Shown here in pieces: positions 1-12,850 of a stretch of 64,000 bases of DNA. Origin of the DNA: Tetrahymena elliotti 4EA (Eukaryota; Ciliophora; Oligohymenophorea; Hymenostomatida; Tetrahymenidae); the NCBI GenBank assembly GCA_000231825.2, contig JH720299.1:796140-860139 (forward strand), in the 5' to 3' direction. The position numbers were made by a program, and so were the translations under genes. The notes beneath the pieces were generated by a model that made no database searches, was not told where the DNA came from, and was given only the letters and a program-made list of their open reading frames with translations. The number at the start of each line of letters is the position of its first letter. The first letter of the stretch is position 1.

Positions 1-569
1 AAAAATAAATTTAAATTAGAGCTGTTTATAGTCCCACACTTTCTGGACCTACCTCTGGTCATACACTCCTTGAAGAAGTTTCTGAGTGGGCTACCTAATT
101 AAAAAGATGGACTATTGGAAGTGCTGAAGTGTTCCATTATTTTATAATTCACTCTAATAAAATTTAACCAAATATTAAATTCACTCTTTGGGGTTTATCT
201 TATTTTAATTATTATGCCCTATTTATGATTGGATAAAGCTTTTTCACTATCAGTAGCACAATCTCTTTTAGTGTTTTAAAACAAGATGAATTAAAAGAAT
301 ATGCGTTTTATATTGGTATAGGAACTCTTTGCTTCTAATACTTAATTTACATTCTAATGTTTGTGGTAAATGGTGCATCTTAATATCTACTTGATCCTAT
401 CAGAGAAAAGGAAAAGATTAACTTCTTTTTAACATTCATTCATATTATATTTTCTCCACTTACATTAATAGTCTACTCTGTAATAGCTTTTTATGGCCTT
501 TTTGAAGCTGTATTTAAAGGAAAGAAAGCCTGCAACCATATAGCAAGCAAAAAAGAAGAACTTAAATGA
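1..569 (+). CDS. GT2 glycosyltransferase copy 1, 3' end only
   Basis: This is the C-terminal 188 codons of a membrane GT2 enzyme; the 5' part lies outside the window. Reading starts at base 3, with TAA as glutamine, and ends at TGA 567-569. It begins just before the product-site motif Q-L-K-R-W, the Q-x-x-R-W signature of processive GT2 enzymes (cellulose, chitin and hyaluronan synthases), and continues through about four hydrophobic segments to a basic tail ending K-K-E-E-L-K. The sequence is nearly identical to 5568-6136 of copy 2, and the near identity continues only briefly past the stop, which points to a recent duplication or gene conversion. Substrate and product cannot be told from the sequence. 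Confidence 0.85.
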
Positions 570-3500
570 ATAATCTACTAATATTTTATGTTACATTATA
601 AAGTCTATTCCAAAAATTATTATTTATTTGTGATTTTACTCAATATATAAATTGTATCTCTATCTTGTTTACTCATTTAATTCCCAATATCTGATTAGCT
701 TTATCAAAAATTATGACTGTCATTATGAATCATAATTTGTTAAACAATCTCTATATGATTTAAATTAAATAAAAAAAGAAATTTAACAATACCGTTATGA
801 AAAAATTTGAGAACCTGTTTCTATCTATTTTATTCTTCAATTTAAACTTTTTACAGTATTTTTCTATTAAAGTATTAATCTTAACTTTTATTATGTTAAA
901 ATCTCTTAAATAGATTATGAGAGGTTTCTTTATATTACCTAAATTTATTTCTCTAAATCATATTTATTTTTATCATTTTTTCAAAGGTGACATTTGTTAA
1001 ATGGGAACAAAAAGATTAGAATATGGCTATTAAAATAGAAAATTATATTTAAGCCTTCTAAATAACTATTAAAATTTGATAGTTTAAAAGGGAAATAAAC
1101 ATTTAAGTCTTCTTCTAACTATGAAAAAAAGCTATTTTTCTAGAAATGAAGGGGATCAATTTAGAGTGATTACAGTACACCCTTAATTTTTTTAAATTAT
1201 TTTTTTTAACTCACTAATATATTGATAGAAGAAGATCAAAAGTTATCGTTAAAATTTACATCAGAATTAATAATATTTTAAAAACAAAATTTTAAACATG
1301 AGAGATTAATTGAATTTACTTTTTCTTGTTAAATAATCAAATTAAAATCTTTTAACATTTTTCATATAATTAATGTATTTAAAATAAAATGCTAGTTTTA
1401 AATTTAGGATTTATTGTGTCTTTAGAATAAAATTTTATCAAGAAAAGTATAATTAACTTAAAAACATTAATTAATATTCATAAATTTGATGCTTTTTATT
1501 TATTGAATAAATTCAAATAGAAATAAGAATAATATTTTAATGATTTACAGTTCATAATTTTGGCAAAGTTAAAATTAATTCTAGATTTACATTCAAAATT
1601 CAAGCTTTAATAGTTATTTAAAAGAGTTTTTTCTTAAAAAGGACAAATATCTAGAAAAATTAATTATGTTATTCATAAAAAAATATCTTTTCTGCAAAAA
1701 TAATTCAAATATTTTTCTGGTGAAAATTTGATCAAGAACAAATATCAATCTTAACAAGGATTTTTAATAAATAATCTAAATTTTCACTTTCATGTGTAGT
1801 TTTTTTACAAAAAGAAACTTATTTCATTTAAATTACAGCCACTTAAAATGATAATAAAAATCAACAATTCGAAAAATTCTTTTATTAACCAATATAATTG
1901 AAGAATTTATTGATAAAAGAATGAATTGACATTTTCAAAGATGATCATTTTTCAACTTAAATTCCATACATAACTAACCATCCTTACTCTAAAATAAATA
2001 AAAATTATTATTATTTAAATTTTAAATTAATGTCTTAGGATTTATAAATTTTTACTATTAATATATTAGCAAAGTATTTAAAAAACTTAAAATAAAAACA
2101 AATTTGTTTAGCTAAAAAAATAATTAGAAAATTATTTAAAACAAAGTCAATAGTTTTCTAAATTAATAAATACTGTGGATTCTCATATATTAACATACCT
2201 TTAAAACCAATTTTTTAAATTTTTGATCCTTAATCATTCTTTTTTAGAAAATAGATCTTAATTAATGAAGTCACTAACTTATGAGAATCCATGGTAAGTT
2301 AATTTTTAATATTAGGTAAAAACATTTAAAGCTGTGAGTTATATCTTTAGAGGAAAAATAGGGCCAAAATTAGAATTCATAATCTAAATAAAATATTTGA
2401 GAAATTTGAAAAGATAATTTGAGAGAAATTCACAATATTTTTTGCTTACAAAATAAGCTTTGAAATTGTTTAATTTAATTAAATTTTGATTGTAAGCAGA
2501 AAACATAAAGAAATTATTATTGCATTGAAATTTACACAAAAAATTCTTTTGCAATAAAAAATCAAAATTAGAAATCATCTTAAGAAAATATAACTTTGCT
2601 AAGAAAATATTTATATTTTATTGATAAAATTATAATATTTTTATTTCTATGTTGTTTATTACAATAAAAAAACCGACTAAATGGCTTTGAATTTTATTTC
2701 ATAATATCCTGTTAAACACAATCAATTTTGATTACATATCTTCTTTAGATTAAATAATTATGTGTATGTATCTTTAATTAATATTTTTGATATCTAATTA
2801 ATTCTAACACTCTATTTACCTATTTATTTGTCAAATTGATTACAGTTTTAATAATATACCCTCATCTCAGCTCAAAAATTTGTTCTGGTGGATTTAATTA
2901 AATTTCTCAGAAACAAGTAATTCGTTTTTCTTTGAAAATGGTAATTACTACTTTCAATTAACTTTTGAACAATCATAAAAAATATCTAATTTTTACTTAT
3001 ATACTTTCAAATTTTGAAAAAATAAAAGACTTTTCATCATTTTCTTGAATTTTTTAAAAGCCTTACTCTCATTAGCTAAGGATCTGTTTTGTTTTAGTAG
3101 CTTTCACATTTGTAAGACAATTAGGACTAAAGCAATCAAAAAGCTGATTCAGATATCTTATTAAACAGCTGCTAATTCATGGTAATAAAATCATCGTTTT
3201 GTCTAACCTAAAAATTTTTAAGTAATGTAATTTCTTTTAAAAGCTCTAAATATCTTTTCTAATACCCTTTTATCTTGCTTTGATTAATTAACTGAAGTTA
3301 TTTTTAATTAATATTTTTGATATCTAATTAATAATAACTTTCACTTTATATTTGTAAAAGTGATTACTGTTTTTATAATTTACTCTCACCTAAACAGACT
3401 ATTCAGGTGAATTTAATTAAATTTCTCAGTATAGAGTAATTCCTTTTTCTTTTTTTTATTAATTAATATTTTCTTTGAAAATGGTAATTATTACATTCAA

Positions 3501-4501
3501 TTAATTTTTGAATGATCACCCAAAATATCTAATTTTTATTTATCTATTTACAATTTTTCAATAAATGAAATTCTCTTCATTATTTCCCTGACTGTTTCAA
3601 ACACTTTACACTTTAAAACCAAAGATCTGTTTTGTAGCTTACAAATTTTTAAGAAATTTTTTTAATCAATCAAAGAGGTCATTAAGATATCTTTTTCATG
3701 GTAATAAAACAACCTTATTATCTAACCTATAAATTCTTAACTCATCAAATTTCGTTTAAAAGCTCTCAATACAATTTCTAATATCCTTTTTAACTTATTT
3801 ACAGAAACATACTCTTTTAATAAATTTTATAATAATCTTCAATTTTTCTATCGTTTCTTTAGGCACTGATTTATTTAATCTGTATTTTTTAAGTGTTTTT
3901 TTTAAAACAAAAAAAACATTTTTAGATTTTACTTGAGTAATTTATTTTAAAATGAATGAATTAAGAATTCCTCTCAATTGATTTGATTTGTGGATTTTGG
4001 ATGATTGTTAATCATGTTCTTTAACATGCATTTTTGACACTTTTAATTTAAACAAATATAAACAAATTCAAAAACTTTTACATGAATTAATTTTCGAATT
4101 TAATTAAATCACTTATCATTAATTAAATTAATAAAATGTGTGAAGAGTAATCTATCTTTTTTAAAGCCAATTTATATATGACAAAACAACTCTTTATCAG
4201 AAAATAATTTATGATTCAGTATTTGATTTCTTATTTTCCTACAATTTCATTCTATATTTGTATAATGTCATTTCTTTAGTGTAAAATCTTAATTAATAAA
4301 TAATATGCCCATTCTTGGTCAATTATTTACACAATATACAAATATATTTGTTTAATTACTATTTTAGATATTATTATTTGAAAGTTAAATCAATAGAAAT
4401 ATCGTTATTTAAACGTACAAAAAGACATTTAAGAGGATGAAATTATTGATTAGGAAATATAATTAAAATAAACCTAAAATATTATTAATTACAAAAGACA
4501 C
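570..4501. other. AT-rich intergenic region with a diverged direct repeat
   Basis: About 3.9 kb between GT2 copies 1 and 2. I see no gene I can defend. The short standard-code ORF at 2384-2578 (minus) has no recognisable content. The only clear structure is the diverged direct repeat at 2770-3800, listed separately. Confidence 0.5.
2770..3800. repeat. Two diverged direct copies of a roughly 0.5-kb sequence
   Basis: Blocks at about 2774-3240 and 3303-3785 repeat in the same order. They share a 25-bp stretch around TTTTTGATATCTAATTAAT, then TTTAATTAAATTTCTCAG, TCTTTGAAAATGGTAATTA, AATATCTAATTTTTA, AAGATCTGTTTTG and GGTAATAAAAC. Spacing is about 530 bp and divergence is substantial. On the minus strand both copies hold short coding-like pieces that are broken by TGA, so a decayed duplicated exon is possible. 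No terminal inverted repeats were seen. Confidence 0.6.
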
Positions 4502-6136
4502 ATGCAAAAAGATTTAGAAGATCAAAATAAAAAGACTACTATTATTTCAGATCCTTTACCTGAAAAAACTAAGTTTCCTAAGGCTGGACTATGGAATGGT
4601 AGAATAAGATTTAACATTTTGATGAACATCGTTATCTGTGGTCTGATTGCAGTTCCTTTCTTAGTACCTGTCATATACTCAGTAGGAATATCATGCTATT
4701 TTTCTCTGTTGTGGCTTGTGTTCTTTACTCAATACGTCATTAATACTGTAAGAATCATGATAGCAAATAACCAAACTACAGAAAAGAAAGAAAAGAAGGA
4801 GAAGAAGACTGAGAAAATAAAACTTGAAAGTCCTACTGAAAGCAACTAAATAAATATATAGAATAATGAAACTAATATTACTCTAAAAGAAAAAACACTT
4901 TATAAATATAAATTTATAATGATGACATTTATCTATAAGGAACCACTTGAACTTTTAATGAATACTTTAGATAACTTGAAAGATATGAATGGCTCAAATC
5001 AAATTATTGTTGCAGTTGGATTTGAACAAAGAACTCCAGATAGAGAAAATAAAATCAACATTTTGAAAGAAAAATTTTAAAATGTCTTTGAAGAGCTTAT
5101 CATCACAATTCATCCATTTGGTGTTGAAGGCGAAATTCCAGGAAAGTGCTCTAATTGTAACTACGTTTAGAGATAGTTAGTAATTCATTTATAAAAAACA
5201 AGAGTAAATTTTGATATAAATGAATACATGATAACTAACTTTGACACAGATACAAGGTTTTAGAAAAACTATTTATAAATGCTTGAAAAATAAATTAAAG
5301 AAACATGTAAAAAACCAGAAGACATTCATGATATTGTTTGGTAACCAATACTGTACTATAACTGGGATTTACAAAAAAGAACATTTTTTGTTAGAATAAC
5401 CTCAATACTTAGAAATATGCTCACGATGGGAGCTCTCATTCCTTTCTAAATTAATGTTATGAGCATATTTACTTTTTCACTAAAACTCTGTGTTGAAGGA
5501 GGGTACACACATCCAGCATATTAAATGGAAGATATAATTTGCTTCATAAGGTGGTTTATTAAGAAAAAAAAATAAATTTAAATTAGAGCTGTTTATAGTC
5601 CCACACTTTCTGGACCTACCTCTGGTCATACATTCCTTGAAGAAGTTTCTGAGTGGGCTACTTAATTAAAAAGATGGACTATTGGAAGTGCTGAAGTGTT
5701 CCATTATTTTATAATTCACTCTAATAAAATATAACCAAACATAAAATTCACTCTTTGGGGTTTATCTTATTTTAATTATTATACCCTCTTTATGATTGGA
5801 CAAAGTTTTTTCACTATTAGCAGTGCAATCTCTTTTAGTGTTTTAAAGCAAGACGAAATAAAAGAGTATGAGTTTTACATTGGCATAGGAACTCTTTGCC
5901 TCCAATACTTAATTTACATTTTAATGTTTGTAGTAAATGGTGCATCATAATATCTACTTGATCCAATCAGAGAAAAGGAAAAGATTAACTTCATTTTAAC
6001 ATTTATTCATATAATATTTTCTCCATTAACTCTAATAGTCTATTCTGCTATAGCTTTTTATGGACTTTTTGAAGCTATATTTAAAGGTAAGAAAGCATGT
6101 AACCACATAGCAAGCAAAAAAGAAGAACTTAAATGA
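4502..6136 (+). CDS. Membrane GT2 glycosyltransferase, copy 2 (cellulose/chitin-synthase-like)
   Basis: A complete 544-aa ORF in the ciliate code. An in-frame TGA at 4379-4381 makes ATG 4502 the first possible start. The N-terminus has a short hydrophilic leader (I-I-S-D-P-L-P-E-K-T) and two predicted membrane helices (about 38-80). The GT-A domain begins near residue 140 (M-M-T-F-I-Y-K-E-P). It carries G-E-I-P-G-K-C-S-N-C-N, the D-T-D-T-R-F metal site at 248-253, M-E-D-I with the likely catalytic acid near 343-344, and Q-L-K-R-W at 388-392. About four more helices and a basic tail follow. These are hallmarks of processive GT2 enzymes that polymerise a sugar and extrude it through the membrane. 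The family assignment is firm; the polymer made is unknown. Several key glutamines, including that of Q-x-x-R-W, are TAA or TAG, so the gene cannot be read in the standard code. Confidence 0.9.
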
Positions 6137-8623
6137 ATAATTTGAAACGTTCTAATATTTTATTTTGCAAATTTTATAAAATTTGTTCCAACAATTATTA
6201 TTTATTTGTGGCTTTATTAAATTTATAAATAGTATCTCTGTATTTTATTACAAGTAAAAAAAAAAGAAGTTTAATTAATATTATAGAAAAATCTAATAAT
6301 CATGTTCAACTGTTTCTTTTAAGAATTAATTTTAAATTTAGCGAGCAAATTAAAAATTTTTCTGATAAATTATAAATAATATCTCATTTTATTAAGATAA
6401 TTTCTTTCAAATTCTAAATTTTTTTTTTCTATAATTATTTAACTCAAAGTTTTAGAAATAAAATAAGGAGATGAAATAGGTCGAACACAACAAATTAAAA
6501 ACAAAAAATTTCAAATCCAATAAATAAAAATTTTTTGGATTTATTTTTTTACTAAGAGATAGATCCATCAATTTAAATTTTTATTTTATTTTAGACCTTT
6601 AAAAACTCCTATTTTTCTTTTCATTATTTTCTTCTCACTTAGTTTTAGTTTGAGAAAATTTTTAAAGAACTTGTTTATCTGTCCTATTTTGTCTAAATAT
6701 TTGATTAGTTCAAAGTAAAAATTATCAAATTATGATGAATAATTATGAGGAGTTAATTAAATCTAATAAAATTGATATTTTGTTTGTTTGTCTTCTCATT
6801 TTTATTTTGAAAAGTAATCTTGCTTACAAAAATTTTAATAATAAAGTTGCATTTAATAATGTGTATTATTTAATATATTCCAAAGTAACATTAATTCATA
6901 TTATTACTAATAATTTTTTATTTCAATAAATTTTATTTGCACTTTTTGCAATTTCACCTCTTTTAATTGGTTTTGTATTTGAATAGGATAAGAATCCGTT
7001 TGTCTATGAAAATGGCTGTTAACTTTATATCTTTAAGATGTTCTTTAGAACCACTTAAAGCTTTAACAAAGTCTAAATGAGGTGATTCAAGTTAATAATA
7101 ATGAGGTTATTATTGTTTTATTGTGCTAAATAAAAAACTCCTTTCTATTAAAAAAACAAACAGAATAACTAAAAATTATAATATTTTTACAATAAAGTAG
7201 GATAATATTTATTGTTTATATCAAATAGAGAAAACCATGAAAAAATAGTAATTAAATTTTCACCATAAAATATAATTAATTTTAATGTAAATCAATAAAT
7301 GGACATACACTGAAAAATAGATGCAAATTACAGATTTGAACAAATGATGTTAATTTTTTAATCAAAATATGAAGGTAAGGTGAAATTTATTAAGATATCA
7401 TCTCATCACTAAACACGTCATTTGTAAATAGGAAATTAATTTATTTAATTATAAAGGATATTGACAAAGATAATTTATTTTTAAACTTAGAGAGATATTT
7501 AACAAACTAACTAACTAATAGCAATATTTAATAATCATAAGCCAAAATATTATTTCAAAATCTTACAAAATAAAGATTATTCTATTTAATCAATCTAAAA
7601 ATTAATTTTAGTTATTTAAATTGATATTTAATTGATAAACCACATTATTTTTAGATTAATTTTTTCTTGAATCAATGAAGAAGAAAAAATATTTATTTTT
7701 AGTACGATACCGATTAACTAAATAAAAGAAATTAAAAAGATTCAGTACATAAAAGAATTAATTAATTGCAAAAAAAGGTAAATGAAGAGATTCTAATATA
7801 TATACAAAAAAGGGGGATCTGGCGCTGGCATGATATACAATGCCAAAACACCAGAATACCAACAATTATTGTTGATATTCTTGTTATTATACTTCTATTT
7901 CAAAAGCGATGTCGTTCCCCACTTTTACTATATATTCTAATTTATTTATTTTTAGAAATAGTCTATCTTTTTTCTATTTTAAGAATAATGTTTAAGAATT
8001 TTTATCTAAAAAGAATAAATATTTAATTCCTAATTTTATACAATTTTAATACTTTTGCTTGGTTTGTTTATGAAAAAAATGTTTTTAAATGAAAAAATGT
8101 TTACTTTTATGAATAAATTTGAAATCAGATTTAATCAAAAGATCATTATTTTACTTTTTTATTCTTTTATAAAAACATGACTATTACCTTTTATTTATTA
8201 CTTTGGAATTATAATCAAATTACATCGAATTATTTTTCTAGATTTTGATGAATATTCTCATATACAAAAAGCAAACTTTTACTAGAAAAAGATATTTATC
8301 CATTATTAATATATTATCAAGCATATTGTTCAATCAGTTTACCTTGAATTATGAAATAAGATATGTTTAATTTTATAGATTTTTAGCAATAATACTTTTA
8401 TTTTAAAGAATACTTTATTTGTTACATTTTAGTATAAAACTTAAATGTTACTTTTGAATTAAGATTTTATCAAGAAATTTTTATTTTAATAATTTATTCT
8501 TTTATAGACTGCTTCTTTATGACATTTATTTAATTAAAAAAATGGAAAAGAGCATTTTGAAATTCTTAATCATATATTAATTATCAATAAAAACTAATAC
8601 GGTAAAAATCAATTTATTTTAAA
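6137..8623. other. AT-rich intergenic region between GT2 copies 2 and 3
   Basis: Nothing with convincing coding structure except one weak ORF at 7782-8180, listed separately. The region just after copy 2 (6137-6240) resembles the sequence after copy 1 (570-680), consistent with duplication of the gene plus a little 3' flank. Confidence 0.45.
7782..8180 (+). CDS. Weak hypothetical ORF (132 codons)
   Basis: In the ciliate code ATG 7782 opens 132 codons to TGA 8178. The first third lies in a locally GC-richer patch (7805-7920) encoding G-G-S-G-A-G-M-I-Y-N-A-K-T-P-E-Y-Q-Q, unlike the surrounding AT-rich DNA. The rest is low-complexity F/I/Y-rich sequence that could be chance. Another frame of the same patch is also open (7766-8026). 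I do not recognise a family. It may be a decayed exon; it has no paralogue elsewhere in the window. Confidence 0.2.
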
Positions 8624-10246
8624 ATGACTAAGGACTAAGAATCTTTAAAGAGAGAAGTCGTCATTATTTCTGATCCATTACCTGAAAAAACTAGATTTCC
8701 TAAATCAGGTTTGTGCAATGGTAGACTTAGATTTAACCTTTTAATGAATATTTCTGTTTTAGGTTTGATAATTGTTCCTTTTTTTGTTCCTGTTGTTATC
8801 TCTATTGGAATAGGATATTTCTTTTCTTTGCAATGGCTTATCTACTTTGCAATTTACTTAGTTCAGACTATTAGACTCATGATAGCATATCGGAAATAAA
8901 CAAAGAAAATAAAATAATAACAAAATCAAAATTATGAAGACATTATTTCTACTAATACTAATCTTATTGATAGTGACAACTCTACATTAACAGGTGTTAC
9001 CAAATAAGAGTACAAGTATAAATAAATTATGATAACATTCATTTACAAGGAGCCTATAGATCTTCTTTCAAACACTTTGTCAAATTTGAAAGAAATGGAA
9101 GGATCTAATTAATTTATTGTTGCTATTGGTTTTGAAGAGAGATCTCCAGATATCGACAATAAAATTAAATATTTGGATGAAACATTTTCTGATGTCTTTG
9201 AGGAGCTAATAATAACTATTCACCCATATGGCACTGAAGGAGAAATCCCAGGGAAATGCTCAAATAGTAACTATTTATAAAGAAAACTAGTTTTTTATTT
9301 AGAGAAAACAAGAAAAAACTTTAATTTAGAAGATTACATGGTAACTAATTTTGATACAGATACTAGGTTCTAAGAGAATTATTTAAGAGTGCTTGAGAGT
9401 TAAATGGAAAAAGTTTGCAAAAAACCAGAAGATAGACATGAAATAGTTTGGTAACCTGTGATTTACTATAATTGGAATTTGAAAGCAAGAAGGTTTTTTG
9501 TGCGAATTACTTCTTTAGTCAGGAATTTCTTAATGATGGGAGCATTAATTCCTTTTTAGATCAATGTAATGAGCATTTTTTCTTTTTCTCTTAAATTATG
9601 TGTGAATGGAGATTATACCCATCCAACTTACTAAATGGATGATATTATTTGCTAGATAAGATGGTTTATTAGGAGTAGAAAACCCATTAAAATCAAACAA
9701 TTATACTCAGCAGCTATTTCAGGTCCTACTTCGGGTAATTCTTTCTTTGAAGAATTCTTTGAGTGGGCTAGATAAATTAAAAGATGGACAATAGGATCGG
9801 CAGAGGTCTTTCACTATTATGTTGTAAAATCTAAACATATTTAACCTAATCTAAAATTTACCTTATGGGGATTTCTATATTTTAACTACTACTCATTATT
9901 TTTGATAGCTCAAAATTTTTTTATGATAAGCTGTGCAGTTTCCTTTATTGTCATCAAATAAGATTAATTATCAAATCTTGAATTTTATTTGAGTTTAGGT
10001 CCACTTGGCTTCTAGTATACCATTTTCATATTAATGTTTACAATTAACCGAGCATCTCAATATATTTTAGATCCTATCAGATAAAGAGAAAGCTTTAATA
10101 TTATCTTAACAATAACTTACATCATATTTACTCCTTTAACTTAAATTGTTTATAGTCTAGTTGCTTTTTATGGGATTTTCGAACTTGTGTTCAGAGGTAA
10201 AAAAGTTTGCAAACATGTAAGCTCTAAAAAAGATGCACTTAAATGA
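8624..10246 (+). CDS. Membrane GT2 glycosyltransferase, copy 3
   Basis: A complete 540-aa ORF (ATG 8624, TGA 10244-10246) in the ciliate code, collinear with copy 2 throughout. It has two N-terminal helices, a GT-A domain starting M-I-T-F-I-Y-K-E-P, D-T-D-T-R-F at about 244, Q-I-K-R-W at about 384, then C-terminal helices and a basic tail ending K-K-D-A-L-K. The catalytic E-D pair of copies 2 and 4 reads D-D here (Q-M-D-D-I), keeping the second acid. The cytoplasmic linker after helix 2 differs in length and sequence. Divergence from copy 2 is much greater than between copies 1 and 2, so this is an older duplicate kept under selection. A functional enzyme is inferred from the intact frame and motifs. 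Confidence 0.9.
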
Positions 10247-10756
10247 AGTTAATAAATAACTTTTATAAATCAAAATATATGTAAGTAACCCTTTTTATGT
10301 TATATTTTTAAACATAAAAATTAAAAAGACCCTCTTCAAATTTAGCAAGGAGGAATGAAAACTCTAGGTTTATTTTTTTTAATGCCATTTATCTAACTTA
10401 TGTTTTTTAAAATGTTTAAATATTTAAATAAAGACTTGTACTAAATAAATATTCTGACTAAGATTTGTGGAAATTGATTGATTAATTAAAGATATTTATA
10501 AAATTCATTAAACAGTTCTAAAAAATACAAAAAGAACTATCCTACAAGGAATTTATGTGAAAATTTGTGATTTTTTTACAATATTTAAGTTACAATCAAA
10601 CATTCATTTTGTGTTTTTATAGTAATTTTGATTATTAAATTCAAAAGATTCATTTGATAAAAGTTTTTTTTAAGAAAATACTTAGAATTTGATTAAAAAG
10701 AGATAAAGAATAATTAAAAAGAGGATTTGATCATTAATAAAAAATACATATTAATA

Positions 10757-11302
10757 ATGGGATAATTAATGAATAAATGTATATCCTAAAGAGTGGTAAG
10801 AGTCCATTTAATTGGAGTTAGAAAGGTCGGCAAATTTACTCTGGCAAATAAGTGGAGAACTGGATAAATACTTTTAAAATAATATTACACAGTCAACTTT
10901 TGTGATTATGATGAATTCATATTTTAAGATTGTGTCTTTCAAGTCTTTTCGTACCCTCTTATTGAGCAATAAAATTATTTTTTTTCAACATTTTGGTAAA
11001 AAGGGGATTAAATAATAGTATTAGTAGACTCATCTTAGTTATTATAAAAAAATTTACTGAATAATGTTTTATAAGCAGGACTACTTTCTATAAATTAGGT
11101 TTAAAAACCAAAAAAAATACCAATTCTTATAGTAGCCAATAAAAAAGATTTATGTAAATATAGTGATAAAGAAATAGTTGACCATGTAGGCGTTGATTAG
11201 TTTCCTGATAATATTTATTATAAATTGATACATACTAATTGCTTTTCAGGAGAGGGATTAGATGAGTCACTGCAATGGTTGATGTCTAATAATACAAATT
11301 GA
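10757..11302 (+). CDS. ARF-like small GTPase with degenerate nucleotide site
   Basis: A complete 181-aa ORF, the usual ARF-family length (about 180). The start is chosen at 10757 because it gives M-G-Q-L, an N-terminal glycine suited to myristoylation as in ARF and ARL proteins; an in-frame ATG at 10769 is the alternative. The P-loop reads G-V-R-K-V-G-K-F-T, so the Ser/Thr after G-K is Phe. The switch II motif W-D-x-G-G-Q is replaced by F-S-Y-P-L-I-E-Q. G4 is intact (A-N-K-K-D, near 127-131), and a G5-like segment with G-E-G-L-D-E-S-L-Q-W-L matches the ARF C-terminus. Loss of switch II Q and of the Mg-binding Ser/Thr suggests a pseudo-GTPase or one with altered cycling. It sits between GT2 copies 3 and 4 without overlap. 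Confidence 0.75.
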
Positions 11303-12850
11303 TTTGCCTAAATATTCAATTTTAATTTCTACTTTGATTTAAAATCAAATAAAATCACAAAGTAGTATTTTTATATTAAGATAGTAGATTTATTAAATAT
11401 TTAAGAGTACTAATTATTTAAAATGTATTTTAAGATCCCAAAATAAATAATAAGAATTTGTTCTTATATAAAAATAAAACTCAGGAAAGCTCTAGTAAAA
11501 ATCTAGTTTCAATATTAATGAAGAATTTTTGAAGGAATAATTTAATCTATGAGAACTTGATATTTATTTAGCTAGTTATTTTTTTCCAGATATTATACAA
11601 ATTTTAATGGTTTTTTCATTCTTTTTATATTTCTAAATTCACTAATTATTTTTATAATACTTTAAAAGAATGAATAATATTGACAAAATAGCTGCATAAA
11701 AATTAAAATCAAAACTAATAAAATCAAAAAGATTAGTTGAATAATCATTTAAGTGTTGAAATTATGATTACTTTGAATGAAATGACTAGTGGTATGTCTT
11801 ACATTTAAAATAAGCATTCTAATATTATTTTAATTAAAGCTGATAAGAATATAATTATAAATAATATAAAAACTTAGAAATAATAAAAGATTTTAAGATA
11901 AACTAAAATATTTATTAATATGTAATAGATATGAATACATACAATTAGTACTTTCTCAAAAAAATTAAATCGATCTAATATTTTTAAATTTTGCTTAGTA
12001 GCAATAAAACTAACATAAAACAATAGCTCATTCTAAACAAAAGTAATTGGAATTATAAACACTTCATAGCAATTTTAACAATCAAAAGATATTTTTAAAA
12101 ATGAATTTCCCACCAACTTATTATTTAAGAAACTGTTTAAACAAATAAATCTTTCTCTTATTAGTAATTTAATATTATTGATAAATAGAATTTATTTTCT
12201 TGTTTTTATGTGAGACAGACATTTACTTATATTAATTTTTATTTTTCTCAAACTTTAATTTAAGTTAACTCCATTTCAATCTTATTCTATAGTTTCTTAT
12301 TTTTCATTAAGTTCCTTATTGTGTGTTTATTGCTTAATTAGCATTTACTTTGTATGCCTAATTTGTAAATTTCATATTTCTAAAATAATTCTAAATGTGT
12401 GAGGGAGGATCGTCATTACAACAGTAAACTTCTAAAATTTTCATTGCTATTTTCAGTATATTAATCACCTTAAAAGTTATTATAAAATTTAATACCTTTA
12501 CCCTCACTCTCAATTTTTGTTTGTTGAAGTCAAATTTACTATTGAAAATAATTTTTTTTGAGAGTACGATTTTATGGATAAGGAAAGTTTTTTTAAATTA
12601 TTTTATCCTGTAAAAATAAATTTTCTTTCATGATAATTTAATTTTAATTTTGTAAAATAAAATTTAACTTTTTTATAAGAAATAATAAATCAAGTTACTT
12701 TAAATAAAATTTAATTAAATAGATAAAGAAGTCTGATGAAGACATAAATAATTTTAGAAAAAATGATTTATTTATTTTTCATAATTTATGATGAAAATAA
12801 TTATTTTTAGTATGATAGCTATTAGATCATTTTCATATTACTCAATTCAA
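11303..12850. other. AT-rich intergenic region, no gene seen
   Basis: About 1.5 kb between the ARF-like gene and the terminal LRR exon. I found no long TGA-free frame with non-repetitive content, no splice-flanked exon and no structured RNA candidate. Confidence 0.4.

Noticed and set aside
4502..4849. A stand-alone 115-aa membrane protein
   Set aside because: It is the N-terminus of GT2 copy 2; the frame continues through reassigned TAA codons to 6136.
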